From positions 109,105 through 173,104 of the forward strand of contig NZ_LQIV01000002.1 in NCBI RefSeq assembly GCF_001500125.1: 64,000 nucleotides of DNA. The letters are read 5' to 3'. Position 1 is the first letter of the stretch; each line of letters starts with the position of its first letter. The notes below the pieces were generated by a model. It saw only the letters and a list, made by a program, of their open reading frames with translations, ran no database searches and was not told where the DNA came from. Positions 1 to 9,507 of this stretch are shown in pieces. The translations under genes and the position numbers were made by a program. The DNA comes from Mycobacterium sp. IS-1742. GTDB taxonomy: Bacteria > Actinomycetota > Actinomycetes > Mycobacteriales > Mycobacteriaceae.

Positions 1-950
1 ATCGCGGCGCGCTCGAGGTAGGGCCAGGCCACCTCCGGCGGCACCCCGCCGCAGAGTGGGAGCAACGGCAGCAGTCTGCCGCTCCGGACGTACGCCGCCG
101 CCTCGTCGAGTGTGAGGATCCGGTAGGGGCCCCCGTGTTCCCTGAGGTCGGAGACGGTCCGGGCGGACGAGATGCTCGCCACGGAGTGGTCGCCGGCACG
201 GTAGGACGCTGCGGTCACCGCATCGTGGAGCAGGTGGGGACCCAACTCGTCCCACGCCGCATCGACGTCGTCGGCGACGAAGACCGCCGTCGGCGCGCCC
301 TCGACGGGGAACTGTACGGCGCCAGGCTCGAAACCGTGGTCACGGCACTGGGATTCGTAGAACTCCCTGAGCCCCTCCGACGCGACCTGCGAGATGAATC
401 CGAGCCCGTGGCGGGCAGCACGCCGAGCGGCGGCCCGGCTGCCGCCGGCGATCACGATGCGCGGACCGCCAGGGGTGGCGGGCTGTGGGGTCACGTGTAC
501 GAGCCGTCCCCCCACCTCGGTCGGCTTGCCGTCCAGGAGTCGGAGAAGCACCGTCAGCGACTCATCGGCAAGCGTCCCGCGCGAGCCCATGTCGACACCG
601 AAGTGCTCGTACTCCTCACTGCGGTGGCCGATTCCGAGAGCGTAGGAAACCCGTCCGCCGCTGATGATGTCCAGAACGCTCATCTGTTCGGCGAGGCGGA
701 CGGGATCCCAGAACGTGATCGGCACAGCAGCCAGCAGGATCGCCAAGTGCTTCGTGCGTGCGGCGATCGCCGCGGCGAGGAGTTGGGGTGCGGGCAGATG
801 GCCGTCCTCGCAACCGTGGTGTTCCGAGAGCACGGCGATCACCGCTCCCCTGGTCTCGGCCCACTCGCACATCTCGACCGCAGCCGCGTAGAGATCGGTG
901 GTCGACGCCCCGTCGCCGGGCGCACGCATGTCGAACCGGAGTGTGAACAT
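1..950 (-). CDS. LLM-class flavin-dependent oxidoreductase (3' end outside the window)
   Basis: About 316 residues are visible from the ATG at 950 and the frame stays open to base 1, so the C-terminus is missing. The start (MFTLRFDM), the SEHHG segment near residue 43, an AEQMSVLDIISGGR stretch and a GIGHRSEEYEHFG stretch are typical of bacterial luciferase-like (beta/alpha)8 monooxygenases that use reduced FMN or F420. The substrate cannot be read from the sequence. The gene is divergent from the reductase/mce operon and shares a 174-bp control region with it, so a linked role in lipid or steroid breakdown is possible but inferred. No clear Shine-Dalgarno precedes the ATG. Confidence 0.88.
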   Translation of the reverse strand, partial: MFTLRFDMRAPGDGASTTDLYAAAVEMCEWAETRGAVIAVLSEHHGCEDGHLPAPQLLAAAIAARTKHLAILLAAVPITFWDPVRLAEQMSVLDIISGGRVSYALGIGHRSEEYEHFGVDMGSRGTLADESLTVLLRLLDGKPTEVGGRLVHVTPQPATPGGPRIVIAGGSRAAARRAARHGLGFISQVASEGLREFYESQCRDHGFEPGAVQFPVEGAPTAVFVADDVDAAWDELGPHLLHDAVTAASYRAGDHSVASISSARTVSDLREHGGPYRILTLDEAAAYVRSGRLLPLLPLCGGVPPEVAWPYLERAA

Positions 951-1046
951 CACTGCCGAATCGGAGCCGGATCGGTCACGGCTTCCGACGCTAACCTAAG
1001 TTTTGTTCCCCAGCTGGCATTTGATCCTTTTCCTCGCCCCGATGTC

Positions 1047-1076
1047 TTGACCTCTACTCTTGGCAACTGTTAGCTT
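1047..1076 (+). promoter_or_regulatory. Candidate promoter of the reductase/mce operon
   Basis: TTGACC (1047-1052) and TAGCTT (1071-1076, fits TANNNT) are separated by 18 nt. The predicted leader of about 40 nt carries GAGAGG just upstream of the ATG at 1125. Related TTAGG-type half sites lie on both sides: GCTAACCTAAG at 990-1000 (TTAGGTTAGC on the minus strand) and CGTTAGGTTTT at 1088-1098, with GTTAGC at 1069-1074 inside the -10 region. They could be operators for a shared repressor of this divergent pair. Promoter strength and regulator are unknown. Confidence 0.45.
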
Positions 1077-1124
1077 CCGGAGCAAACGTTAGGTTTTCCT
1101 CGCCGGCCGCTCGAGAGGTGTGTC

Positions 1125-2228
1125 ATGACTGGGAGCAGACATCGCGTCGTGGTGTGGTCGACGGGCGGCATCGGCTCGATCGCCATCCGGGCCGTCAGCC
1201 GGCGACCGGATCTGGACCTGGTCGGCGTCTGGGTGCACTCCGAGGAGAAGGTCGGCAGAGACGCCGGGGAGCTGGCCAACGGCGAACCGATCGGCCTGGC
1301 CGCCACGGGCGATACGGACGCACTCATCGCGCTACGGCCGGACTGCGTGATCTACGCCGCCAGCGGACCCGAGCGCGACGCGTTGGCCGTCCCCGACTAC
1401 GTCCGGCTCCTCGGCGCGGGCATCAACGTCGTGACGACGAGCACCACCCGTCTGGTCAACCCCCACGCCTACGAGCCGGCGCAGTGGCGCGACCAACTCG
1501 CCACCGCCGCCAAAGAGGGTCAGGCGTCGCTGTACGCATCGGGTATCGAACCGGGGTTCGCCGCGGACTACCTGCCGCTCATCCTCTCGACCCAGTCTGC
1601 GTCGATCGAGAAGATCCACGCCTCCGAGATCGGCCTGTACGACGACTACGGCGTTCCCGAGATCATGATCAACGGCATGGGTTTCGGACAACCCCTCGAC
1701 TACCAGCCGTGGGTGAGCATCCCCGGAGCGATCGCCGGGGAGTGGCAGGGCCAGATCCGGCTGATCGCCGACGCACTCGGCGTCGAGGTGCAGGAGGTCC
1801 GCGAGACCTTCGACCGCGCAGTGACGGAACGGACCCTGGACGTCGCGATGGGCACCGTGCAGGCCGGCACCTGCGGCGCGCTGCGGATGCAGGCGATCGG
1901 GATCGTCGAAGGACAGGAGGCCATCGTGATCGAACACGTCACCCGACTGGCCGCGGACGTCGCGCCACACTGGCCGCAGGGCAACGGCGACCTGTCGTAT
2001 CGCGTCGTGATCACCGGCGATCCGGACATCGAGTGCACACTTGCCGCCACCCTCCGGGATCCCCGCCGCGCCGGGATCGCCGGAATGACGTCCGGGGCGG
2101 GGGCCATGGTGGCCACCGCGATGCGTGTCGTGAACGCCGTGCCCTACGTCGTCTCGGCACAGCCCGGGCTGCTCAGCTCGATGGACATCCCTCCGACGAT
2201 CCCCCAGCACGTCTTCGCACCGGCCTGA
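1125..2228 (+). CDS. NAD(P)-binding reductase, dihydrodipicolinate reductase-like / amine dehydrogenase-like
   Basis: This 367-residue protein has an N-terminal Rossmann fold (VVVWSTGGIGSIAIRAV at about residues 8-24) and a C-terminal oxidoreductase half. It resembles the family annotated in actinobacteria as dihydrodipicolinate reductase-like or NAD(P)H-dependent amine dehydrogenase. It is longer than true DapB and lacks the DapB substrate motif, so a lysine-pathway role is unlikely. The ATG at 1125 has GAGAGG upstream. It is the first gene of the run leading into six mce genes, with a 36-nt gap to the first, so it probably acts on a compound handled by that Mce system. The substrate is unknown. 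Confidence 0.82.
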   Translation: MTGSRHRVVVWSTGGIGSIAIRAVSRRPDLDLVGVWVHSEEKVGRDAGELANGEPIGLAATGDTDALIALRPDCVIYAASGPERDALAVPDYVRLLGAGINVVTTSTTRLVNPHAYEPAQWRDQLATAAKEGQASLYASGIEPGFAADYLPLILSTQSASIEKIHASEIGLYDDYGVPEIMINGMGFGQPLDYQPWVSIPGAIAGEWQGQIRLIADALGVEVQEVRETFDRAVTERTLDVAMGTVQAGTCGALRMQAIGIVEGQEAIVIEHVTRLAADVAPHWPQGNGDLSYRVVITGDPDIECTLAATLRDPRRAGIAGMTSGAGAMVATAMRVVNAVPYVVSAQPGLLSSMDIPPTIPQHVFAPA

Positions 2229-2264
2229 CACGCCACCGATCGGGTCCGGGGGAAGGGAGCACAC

Positions 2265-3452
2265 ATGAGGGCAGCCGTCCTGCGGCCGCTCGTGGGCCTC
2301 GCCACCGTCGCGGCCATCGGTGGGGTCGTCGCCCTGTCCGCGACCCTCTTCGGCGATGGTTTCTCCTCCTCGGTCCCGGTGACGGTCGTCTCCCCGCGTG
2401 CGGGTCTGGTGACGAACCCGGACGCGAAGGTGCAGTTCCACGGGGTCCAGGTCGGCAGGGTCAGCGCGATCGACGAACTCTCCGACGGCCGCGCGGCCAT
2501 CCATCTGGCCATCGAGCCCTCGCGAGTCCCGATCATCCCCGAGAACACCACCGTCGACATCTCCTCGACAACGGTGTTCGGCGCCAAGGTGATCCGGCTC
2601 ATCCCACCCGAGCACCCCTCTTCTGCGCCGATCCGGGCCGGGCAGGTGCTCGACACCGACCACGTGATGATCGAGGTGAACACCGTCTTCGAGCAGCTCG
2701 TCTCGGTGCTGACCACGATCCATCCCGAGAAGCTCAACGAAACCCTCGGCGCCATCGCGGCGGCCATGAACGGCCGCGGCGACCAGCTCGGGGCGACGCT
2801 CGAGAATCTCGATGCCGCACTCGCCCAGATCAATCCACACCTCGACGCGCTGAACCACGACCTCGCCACCGCACCTCCGGTCGTGCGCGCCTACGCCGAC
2901 GCGGCACCCGACGTGCTGTCGGTGGCGGACAGCGCCACCGCCATCAGCCACACTGTCGTCGAGAAGCAGCAGGACCTCGACAACCTGTTGGTCAGCGCAA
3001 TCGGCCTGGGCGACATCGGAAACCAGGTGTTGACGGAGAACCGGCGACCGCTGACCGAGGTCCTCGAACTGCTGGTCCCACTGACGGCGCTGACAGCCGA
3101 CTATCACGAAGCGCTGACCTGCGGCATCGGTGGCATCGACGTATTGGCGAACAATCCGCCCCTGACGGTGCCCGGCGTGGAGGTGCTGGCCGGGTTCTTC
3201 TGGGGGCAGGAGCGTTATCGCTATCCCTCCGATCTGCCCAAGGTGGCCGCCACAGGCGGTCCGCAGTGCACCGACTTACCCAAGGTGCCCTACGGCAAGG
3301 CTCCGCCCTTCGTCGTCACCGACACCGGCGCGAACCCGTGGAAGTACGGCAACCTGGGCCCGGTGCTCAATTCCGACCTGCTGAAACAGATTCTGTTCGG
3401 TCCCATCGACGGCCCGCCGCGGAACAGCGCACAGATCGGCCAACCGGGATGA
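2265..3452 (+). CDS. mceA: Mce family protein, MceA position
   Basis: The 395-residue protein has one N-terminal membrane segment (about residues 8-28), an MlaD/Mce beta-barrel domain (about 35-115), a helical region (about 140-290), and a tail with the GGPQC and NPWKYGN motifs seen in MceA-type proteins. Mce proteins assemble into hexameric tubes that move lipids across the cell envelope. The start has a good purine-rich ribosome site (GGAAGGGAG) upstream. Its stop overlaps the start of the next mce gene. No yrbE permease gene precedes it, which is unusual because yrbEA and yrbEB normally come directly before mceA. Confidence 0.9.
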   Translation: MRAAVLRPLVGLATVAAIGGVVALSATLFGDGFSSSVPVTVVSPRAGLVTNPDAKVQFHGVQVGRVSAIDELSDGRAAIHLAIEPSRVPIIPENTTVDISSTTVFGAKVIRLIPPEHPSSAPIRAGQVLDTDHVMIEVNTVFEQLVSVLTTIHPEKLNETLGAIAAAMNGRGDQLGATLENLDAALAQINPHLDALNHDLATAPPVVRAYADAAPDVLSVADSATAISHTVVEKQQDLDNLLVSAIGLGDIGNQVLTENRRPLTEVLELLVPLTALTADYHEALTCGIGGIDVLANNPPLTVPGVEVLAGFFWGQERYRYPSDLPKVAATGGPQCTDLPKVPYGKAPPFVVTDTGANPWKYGNLGPVLNSDLLKQILFGPIDGPPRNSAQIGQPG

Positions 3453-4477
3453 GGGGCGACGGAACGAGGTCGTTCGTCAAGTTCGGCGCCTTCGTCGCGG
3501 CGATGACACTGCTGACCGCGTGTCTGTTCGCGGTCTTCGGCGACTACCGCACCGGGTCGGCGAACACCTATTCGGCGGTCTTCGACGACGTCTCGAGCCT
3601 CCGGGCCGGTGAGTCGGTCCGCTTCGCCGGCGTCCGCGTCGGCACGGTGCGCGACCTCGAGATGGGCTCGGACGACACCATCGTCGTCACCTTCGATGCC
3701 GACCGGACCTTGGTGCTGACCGACGGCACCCGGGCCGTCGTGCGCTATCTCAACCTGGTCGGGGACCGCTTCCTCGAACTCGTCGACGGCGAGGGCTCGA
3801 CCCGGATCATGCCTCCCGGAGCGCGGATCCCCCGCGAACGAACCGCGCCGGCGCTGGACCTCGACCTCCTGCTCGGGGGACTCAAACCCGTCATCCGGGG
3901 GCTGAACGCCCAGGATGTCAACGCGTTGGCGTCATCGCTCATCCAGATCATCCAGGGCCAGGGGGGCACCATCGAATCGCTGCTGTCGAGAACGTCGACC
4001 TTCTCCAATGCGCTGGCCGACAAGAACGAGGTGATCGACCGGCTCATCGAGAATCTCCGCACCACCTTGTCGACGCTGGCGCGGGAGGGTGATCAGTTCT
4101 CCACGGCGCTCGACCGGCTCGAAGGGCTGATCACCGAACTCGCCGCCGATCGCGAACCGATCGGTGCGGCCATCGAATCCCTCAACACCGGGACCGCTTC
4201 GGTGGCGGACCTGCTCACCCGTGCCCGCCCGCCTCTCGCCGAGACCGTCGACCAGCTGAAGACGTTGGCGCCCAACGTCGCGGGGAAACAGGACCGTATC
4301 GAGACGGCGCTGCAGAAGGCCCCCGAGAACTACCGCAAGCTCATCCGGATCGGCTCCTACGGCAGCTTCGTGAACTACTACATCTGCTCGCTGGCGGTCC
4401 GGGTGACAGACCTGCAGGGCCGAACCGCCGTCTTCCCGTCTTTCCGGCAGGACGGCGGAAGGTGCGCGGAGGACTGA
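3449..4477 (+). CDS. mceB: Mce family protein, MceB position
   Basis: This 342-residue protein starts at the ATG that overlaps the previous stop codon (ATGA at 3449-3452). It has an N-terminal membrane anchor (about residues 10-30), then an Mce domain with FAGVRVGTVRDLEM and YLNLVGDRFLELV, and a long helical region. The end (YYICSLAVRVTDLQGR) is typical of MceB proteins. The frame stays open upstream through the preceding gene, but the overlap and the membrane anchor right after this ATG fix the start. It is translationally coupled to both neighbours. Confidence 0.9.
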   Translation: MRGDGTRSFVKFGAFVAAMTLLTACLFAVFGDYRTGSANTYSAVFDDVSSLRAGESVRFAGVRVGTVRDLEMGSDDTIVVTFDADRTLVLTDGTRAVVRYLNLVGDRFLELVDGEGSTRIMPPGARIPRERTAPALDLDLLLGGLKPVIRGLNAQDVNALASSLIQIIQGQGGTIESLLSRTSTFSNALADKNEVIDRLIENLRTTLSTLAREGDQFSTALDRLEGLITELAADREPIGAAIESLNTGTASVADLLTRARPPLAETVDQLKTLAPNVAGKQDRIETALQKAPENYRKLIRIGSYGSFVNYYICSLAVRVTDLQGRTAVFPSFRQDGGRCAED

Positions 4478-5562
4478 TGCGCAAATACCGCGACCCCAGA
4501 GTCATCCGGACCGGTTTCATCGGCCTGATCCTCGTGGTTCTCGTCATCGCCGTCGGACTGTCCCCCGAGCGGATCATCGACTGGGCGGCGTCCGCGCGGT
4601 ACCAGGCGTTGTTCGTCGACGCGAGTGGTCTGGCGGTCGGCAACGACGTGACGATGTCGGGCATGACCGTCGGCACGGTGACCTCCGTCGCCCTGCAGGA
4701 CCCCAACGCCCTGGTGACGTTCACCGTCGACGACGACATCGCGCTCGGCTCGCAGAGCACGGCCCACATCCGGACCGGCACGCTGCTGGGGCAGCGGGTG
4801 CTGACGCTGCGCTCCGCGGGTGACGCGACGCTGAAACCCATGACCGTCATTCCGGTCTCGCGCACCTTCTCCCCGTACACCCTCACCGAGGCGGTCGGCG
4901 AGCTGACGACGAACACCGCCGCCACGGACACCGCGAATCTGAATCAGTCGCTGGACGCACTGTCGGCCACCATCGACCAGATCGCACCACAGCTGGGCCC
5001 CACCTTCGACGGGCTGACGCGGATATCGGCCGCGCTCAACGACCGCAATTCCTCACTGGGCGAACTGTTCTCGAGCGGTAGGGAGGTCACCGAGATCCTG
5101 GCCCGGCGCAGCGAGCAGATCTCCACACTGATCCTCAACGCCAACGACCTGGTCGGGATGCTGTCGGAGCGGCGCCGGGTCATCGTCGAGTTGCTGGCTC
5201 ACACCTCCGTGATGGCCCGTGAGGTCTCCGCCGTGATCGACGACAACGAACAGGAACTGGCGCCCACGTTGAAGGAGTTGAACTCGGTGCTCGCCATGTT
5301 GGAACGGCAGCGAGACAACATCGCTCTGGCGCTCCCCCGATTCGCGAAGTACCAGACCACGCTCGGTGAGACGGTGGCGAGCGGGCCGTTCTACTCGGCC
5401 TACATCCCCAACGTCGACCTCCCGGCGATCCTGCAGCCGTTCCTCGACTACGCCTTCGGCTTCCGGCGAGGCGTCGATGCCGGACAGCCGCCGGACAACG
5501 TCGGACCACGCGCGGAGATTCCGTTCCCCTACAACGGAATCCCGGAGGAGCCACCCCGATGA
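4477..5562 (+). CDS. mceC: Mce family protein, MceC position
   Basis: A 361-residue Mce protein: N-terminal membrane segment (about residues 11-29), Mce domain (about 35-110, with SGMTVGTVTSV) and an extended helical region ending in a proline-rich tail. The ATG at 4477 overlaps the upstream stop by one base and follows GGAGGA closely. An in-frame GTG at 4462 would add five residues and cannot be excluded. It is predicted to be anchored in the plasma membrane and to form part of the Mce lipid-transfer tube with the other five proteins. Confidence 0.9.
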   Translation: MRKYRDPRVIRTGFIGLILVVLVIAVGLSPERIIDWAASARYQALFVDASGLAVGNDVTMSGMTVGTVTSVALQDPNALVTFTVDDDIALGSQSTAHIRTGTLLGQRVLTLRSAGDATLKPMTVIPVSRTFSPYTLTEAVGELTTNTAATDTANLNQSLDALSATIDQIAPQLGPTFDGLTRISAALNDRNSSLGELFSSGREVTEILARRSEQISTLILNANDLVGMLSERRRVIVELLAHTSVMAREVSAVIDDNEQELAPTLKELNSVLAMLERQRDNIALALPRFAKYQTTLGETVASGPFYSAYIPNVDLPAILQPFLDYAFGFRRGVDAGQPPDNVGPRAEIPFPYNGIPEEPPR

Positions 5563-6827
5563 CCCGGGCACTGCTCACCAGGACCACGGCAGCGGCGCTG
5601 ATGGTGTCGATACTCGGCGCGGCCGTGTTCATCACATCCCGCCACGTCTTCCGTCCGACCACGATCACCGCTGTCTTCGCCGGCGCCACCTCGATCTACC
5701 CGGGAGACGAGGTGCGGATCGCCGGGGTTCCGGTGGGCACCATCTCCCGTATCGAACCGGACGGCCCCCAGGCGGTGTTCACCCTGCAGGTCGACCACGG
5801 CGTGCGGGTGCCCGCCGACGCGCGGGCCGTCATCGTCGCGCAGAACCTGGTCTCGGCGCGTTTCGTCCAGCTCACCCCCGCTTTCACCGCGGGCCCCACG
5901 ATGGCGGACCACACCGTCATTCCCATCGAACGGACCGCCGTCCCCGTGGAGTGGGACGAGGTCAAGGAGCAGTTGACCCGGCTGGCCGCCGATCTGGGGC
6001 CCACCGCCGTGTCGTCGACCAGCTCGGTGGGCCGCTTGATCGACAGCGCCGCCGACGCGATGGACGGCAATGGCGACCGGCTCCGGGAGACGTTGTCGCA
6101 GCTGGCCGCGATCAGCCGGGTCATCGCCGACGGCAGCGGGGACATCAGCGGGATCATCGAGAACCTCCAGGTCTTCGTCGCCGTCCTGCGGCGGAGCAAC
6201 GAGCAGATAGTGCAGTTCCAGGACCGGCTCGCCACGCTCACCAGCGTGCTCGACGGCAGCCGGTCGGACATCGACGCCGCGCTGGCCGGCCTCTCCCGGG
6301 CGGTGACCGACGTCCGGCGATTCGTCGCAGACAGCCGCGACGCCACCGCCGAGCAGGTGCTTCGGCTGCGCAACGTCACCCAGACGCTGGTCGACCACCA
6401 GGACGATCTCGAGCAGGTACTCCACGTCGCACCCTCGGCGCTCGCGAACTCCTACAACATGATGGATCCCCGAACCGGGGGCGCCAGCGGGGTGTTCGTA
6501 CTGAACAACTTCTCCGACCCGACCATGTTCTTCTGCGGCATGCTCGGAGCACTGGCCAATGTCACCGCGCCCGAGACGAGTCGGCTGTGTTCGCAGTACC
6601 TCGGCCCGGGTCTGGACCGGCTGAACTTCAATTACCTTCCGTTCCCGTTCAATCCGGGGCTCACCAGTGTTCCGTCGGCCGAGAAGCTCATCTACACCGA
6701 TCCCGCGCTGCGGCCGGGCGGGGAAGGCACCACCTCCGGCCCCATGGCCGTCGCCCCGGAGGATTCGGCCTACGCCCCGACCACGACGCCTGATCTCCTC
6801 CTACCCGCGGAAAGGCCACCGTCGTGA
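5559..6827 (+). CDS. mceD: Mce family protein, MceD position
   Basis: A 422-residue Mce protein starting at an ATGA overlap with mceC. The N-terminal membrane segment (about residues 8-28) is followed by the Mce domain (IYPGDEVRIAGVPVGTISRIE) and a long helical part (about 130-290). The tail contains the GMLGALANVTAPETSRLC segment with cysteines and ends in a low-complexity proline/threonine region. It fits position D of the six-gene Mce set. Confidence 0.9.
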   Translation: MTRALLTRTTAAALMVSILGAAVFITSRHVFRPTTITAVFAGATSIYPGDEVRIAGVPVGTISRIEPDGPQAVFTLQVDHGVRVPADARAVIVAQNLVSARFVQLTPAFTAGPTMADHTVIPIERTAVPVEWDEVKEQLTRLAADLGPTAVSSTSSVGRLIDSAADAMDGNGDRLRETLSQLAAISRVIADGSGDISGIIENLQVFVAVLRRSNEQIVQFQDRLATLTSVLDGSRSDIDAALAGLSRAVTDVRRFVADSRDATAEQVLRLRNVTQTLVDHQDDLEQVLHVAPSALANSYNMMDPRTGGASGVFVLNNFSDPTMFFCGMLGALANVTAPETSRLCSQYLGPGLDRLNFNYLPFPFNPGLTSVPSAEKLIYTDPALRPGGEGTTSGPMAVAPEDSAYAPTTTPDLLLPAERPPS

Positions 6828-8011
6828 GCATCCTGCGCACGGGGCGTCGCGCCCTGTCCGTCCTGCTGCCCGTCCTGGTCGCCGGGTGCAGCTTCCAGGG
6901 CGTGAACTCCCTGCCCCTCCCCGGCACTGCCGGACGGGAGACCGACGCGTGGAAATACCGCGTCGAGCTGAGCAATGTCGGCACGCTGGAACCGAATTCA
7001 CCGGTCATGGTCGACGACGTCGTCGTCGGGAGCGTCCGCAGCGTCGGTCTCGTGAACCGCCTCGCCGAGGTCGAGATCGCGGTGCGGCCCGACGTGCACA
7101 TCCCCGCGAACGCCACCGCCGCGGTCGGTCAGACCAGCCTTCTCGGCTCCATGCACCTGCAGTTGGACGTCCCGGCCGATGAGGCGCCGGCAGGCACGCT
7201 GCGCGACGGCGCGACCATCCCGCTCGATCGCTCGTCGACCTACCCGTCGACCGAACAGACGCTCGCGGCCCTGTCCGCCGTGGTCAACGCGGGCGGGCTC
7301 GGGCAGATCGGCGACATAATCCACTCGTTGAACGCCGCCTTCACCGGACGCCAGACCCAGATCCGCGATCTCCTCGGCCGCCTCGACACCTTCGTCGGGG
7401 CCCTCGACACCCAGCGCGACAACGTCATCGCCACCGTGACCGAGCTCGACAGGTTCGCGTCCACGCTGGCCGACCAACAGGACGTCATCACCGAGGCGCT
7501 CCGCGACATCCCCCCGGCGCTCGACACGTTACGGCGGGAACGGCCCCGGCTGGTGGCCGCGCTGGACAGGCTCCGGGTGTTCAGCGACACGGCCACCGGT
7601 GTCGTCTCCGCGGTCGGCGACAACCTCGTCACCGACCTGCAGAACCTGGCCCCGACCATCCGCGCCCTGGCCGACGTCGGACCCGACATCAGTACCGCCC
7701 TCGCGTGGGCCACCGTCTTCCCGCTCGGGCAGGACATCATCGACCGCGGAATCCGCGGCGACTACATGAACCTGTTCGTCACCGTCGACCTGACGCTGGG
7801 ACGCTTCAAACGAGGCCTGTTGGCGGGCACCAGCTTCGGCGACGAGAACGCACCCCTGGTGCCCGCTCCCGGGGACCCGGGATACGACTCGTTCTACTCG
7901 AAGAACCCGCTCGGGGAGGCCGTCGCCCCGCCTCCCGGGGTGAAGGGACCCGACCGGATGCCGCCTCCCCCGACTCCGGCTCCCCCGACGACCGGGCCGG
8001 GTGGTGGCTGA
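6824..8011 (+). CDS. mceE: Mce family lipoprotein, MceE position
   Basis: The 395-residue protein starts at a GTG in a GTGA overlap. It has a lipobox ending LVAGC (Cys22), so it should be lipid-anchored. It continues with GVNSLPLPGTAG and TTSLLGS-type Mce motifs that mark the MceE/LprK lipoprotein class. The C-terminus is proline-rich and probably disordered. Presence of this lipoprotein at the fifth position shows the operon keeps the canonical A-to-F order even though its yrbE genes are missing. Confidence 0.92.
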   Translation: MSILRTGRRALSVLLPVLVAGCSFQGVNSLPLPGTAGRETDAWKYRVELSNVGTLEPNSPVMVDDVVVGSVRSVGLVNRLAEVEIAVRPDVHIPANATAAVGQTSLLGSMHLQLDVPADEAPAGTLRDGATIPLDRSSTYPSTEQTLAALSAVVNAGGLGQIGDIIHSLNAAFTGRQTQIRDLLGRLDTFVGALDTQRDNVIATVTELDRFASTLADQQDVITEALRDIPPALDTLRRERPRLVAALDRLRVFSDTATGVVSAVGDNLVTDLQNLAPTIRALADVGPDISTALAWATVFPLGQDIIDRGIRGDYMNLFVTVDLTLGRFKRGLLAGTSFGDENAPLVPAPGDPGYDSFYSKNPLGEAVAPPPGVKGPDRMPPPPTPAPPTTGPGGG

Positions 8012-9498
8012 TGCTGACCCGATTCGTCCGCATCCAGCTCACGATCTTCGTCGTCGCCTCGATCGTCGGCGTATCGGTGTTGATCGTCGAATACCTGCAG
8101 CTCCCCACCCTGCTCGGAGTGGGCCGGATCACCGTGACGATGGAACTGCCGAACGCCGGGGGTCTCTACCGATTCTCCAACGTGACCTATCGCGGAGTGC
8201 AGATCGGAAAGGTGACCGAAGTCGACGTCGGCCCGCGCGGCGCCGTCGCCACCCTGTCCCTCGACGGCTCGCCGCAGGTGCCGAGCGACCTCACCGCCGA
8301 AGTTCGCAGTGTGTCCGCGGTCGGCGAGCAGTACGTCGATCTGCGACCGCGCGGCCGAGGCGGCCCGTACCTGCATGACGGTTCGGTGATCCCGAGGGAC
8401 CGCATCGTCATCCCGCAGGAGGTCGGCCCGATGATGGACCGGCTCAGCGCGCTGATCGGCAGCGTCCCGACCGACAAGCTCGACGGGCTGCTCGACGAGT
8501 CGTTCAAGGCGTTCAACGGCTCCGCGTACGACCTGCAGTCCCTCTCGGACTCCGCGTCGCGGATCGCCCGCGACACCGACGCGGTCGCCGACCGCACCAC
8601 ACGCCTCATCGACGACGCCCAACCGGTGCTCGACGGACAGAACGTCAGCGCGCAGGCACTGCGCACGTGGGCCGACCGACTCGCCGGCATCACGGGGCAA
8701 CTGGTGGCCGACGACCCCGACATCCGCACCATCTTCGAGACTGGACCCGTTGCTGCACAGGAGGTTTCGCGCCTACTCGACCAGGTGAAACCGACGTTGC
8801 CGGTACTGCTGGCCAACCTCGCGTCGATCGGACAGATCGCCGTGACCTATCGCCCCGGACTGGAGCAGCTCCTGGTGTTGCTGCCACCGGCGACGGCCTT
8901 CTACCAGTCGGCGGGACCCGGACAGAACGCGACCGGTATCCCTCTCGGCGACTTCCGGGTGTCGATGAGCGATCCGCCGGCCTGCACCGTGGGCTTCCTG
9001 CCGCCGTCGTCGTGGCGCTCCCCCGCCGACACCACCACCATCGACACCCCGGACGGTCTGTACTGCAAGCTGCCCCAGGATTCGCCGATTGCCGTGCGCG
9101 GGGCCCGCAACTTCCCCTGCATGCGCCACCCCGGCAAGTACGCCCCCACCATCGAGGAGTGCAACAGCGACCGGCCGTTCCAGCCACTGGCCGTCCGCCA
9201 GCACGCCACGGGACCGTATCCGCTGGACCCGAATCTCATCGCTCAGGGTGTCCCCCCCGACGACCGGGTGTCCGCGGACGAGAACATCCACGGGCCGATC
9301 GAGGGAACACCGGGCGCCGCGCCGAGTGGTCACACCGGCGACGGTCCCGCACCGGGACCCGCGGTCGCCGTCGCCACCTACGATCCCGAAACCGGTCGCG
9401 TCGCCGCGCCCGACGGTGACATCTTCGAGCAGAGCGATCTGTCGTCACCCGGGACGGACAGGACCTGGAAGGATCTCGTGATGTCGGGAAGCGGATAG
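8011..9498 (+). CDS. mceF: Mce family protein, MceF position
   Basis: The 495-residue protein starts at the ATG at 8011, which overlaps the mceE stop by one base. The frame is open farther upstream, but the true start is marked by MLTRFVRIQLTIF followed by a membrane segment (about residues 8-28). It has the Mce domain (YRGVQIGKVTEVDVG), a long helical region and a hydrophilic, proline-rich C-terminus with paired cysteines (about residues 325-385), as usual for MceF. It completes the six-subunit set. Confidence 0.92.
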   Translation: MLTRFVRIQLTIFVVASIVGVSVLIVEYLQLPTLLGVGRITVTMELPNAGGLYRFSNVTYRGVQIGKVTEVDVGPRGAVATLSLDGSPQVPSDLTAEVRSVSAVGEQYVDLRPRGRGGPYLHDGSVIPRDRIVIPQEVGPMMDRLSALIGSVPTDKLDGLLDESFKAFNGSAYDLQSLSDSASRIARDTDAVADRTTRLIDDAQPVLDGQNVSAQALRTWADRLAGITGQLVADDPDIRTIFETGPVAAQEVSRLLDQVKPTLPVLLANLASIGQIAVTYRPGLEQLLVLLPPATAFYQSAGPGQNATGIPLGDFRVSMSDPPACTVGFLPPSSWRSPADTTTIDTPDGLYCKLPQDSPIAVRGARNFPCMRHPGKYAPTIEECNSDRPFQPLAVRQHATGPYPLDPNLIAQGVPPDDRVSADENIHGPIEGTPGAAPSGHTGDGPAPGPAVAVATYDPETGRVAAPDGDIFEQSDLSSPGTDRTWKDLVMSGSG

Positions 9499-9507
9499 GC
9501 ACAGGAC

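Noticed and set aside
981..1000. Complete IdeR iron box
   Set aside because: Only one half (TTAGGTTAGC on the minus strand) fits; the other half has one matching base out of nine.
1332..3107. A 591-codon open frame on the minus strand opposite the reductase and mceA
   Set aside because: It is antisense to two well-supported genes, has no conserved motif and is His/Asp/Arg-rich, as expected for a mirror frame in high-GC DNA.
4462..4476. Longer start of mceC at the GTG at 4462
   Set aside because: It would overlap mceB by 16 nt, while the ATG at 4477 gives the overlap pattern seen at the other mce junctions.
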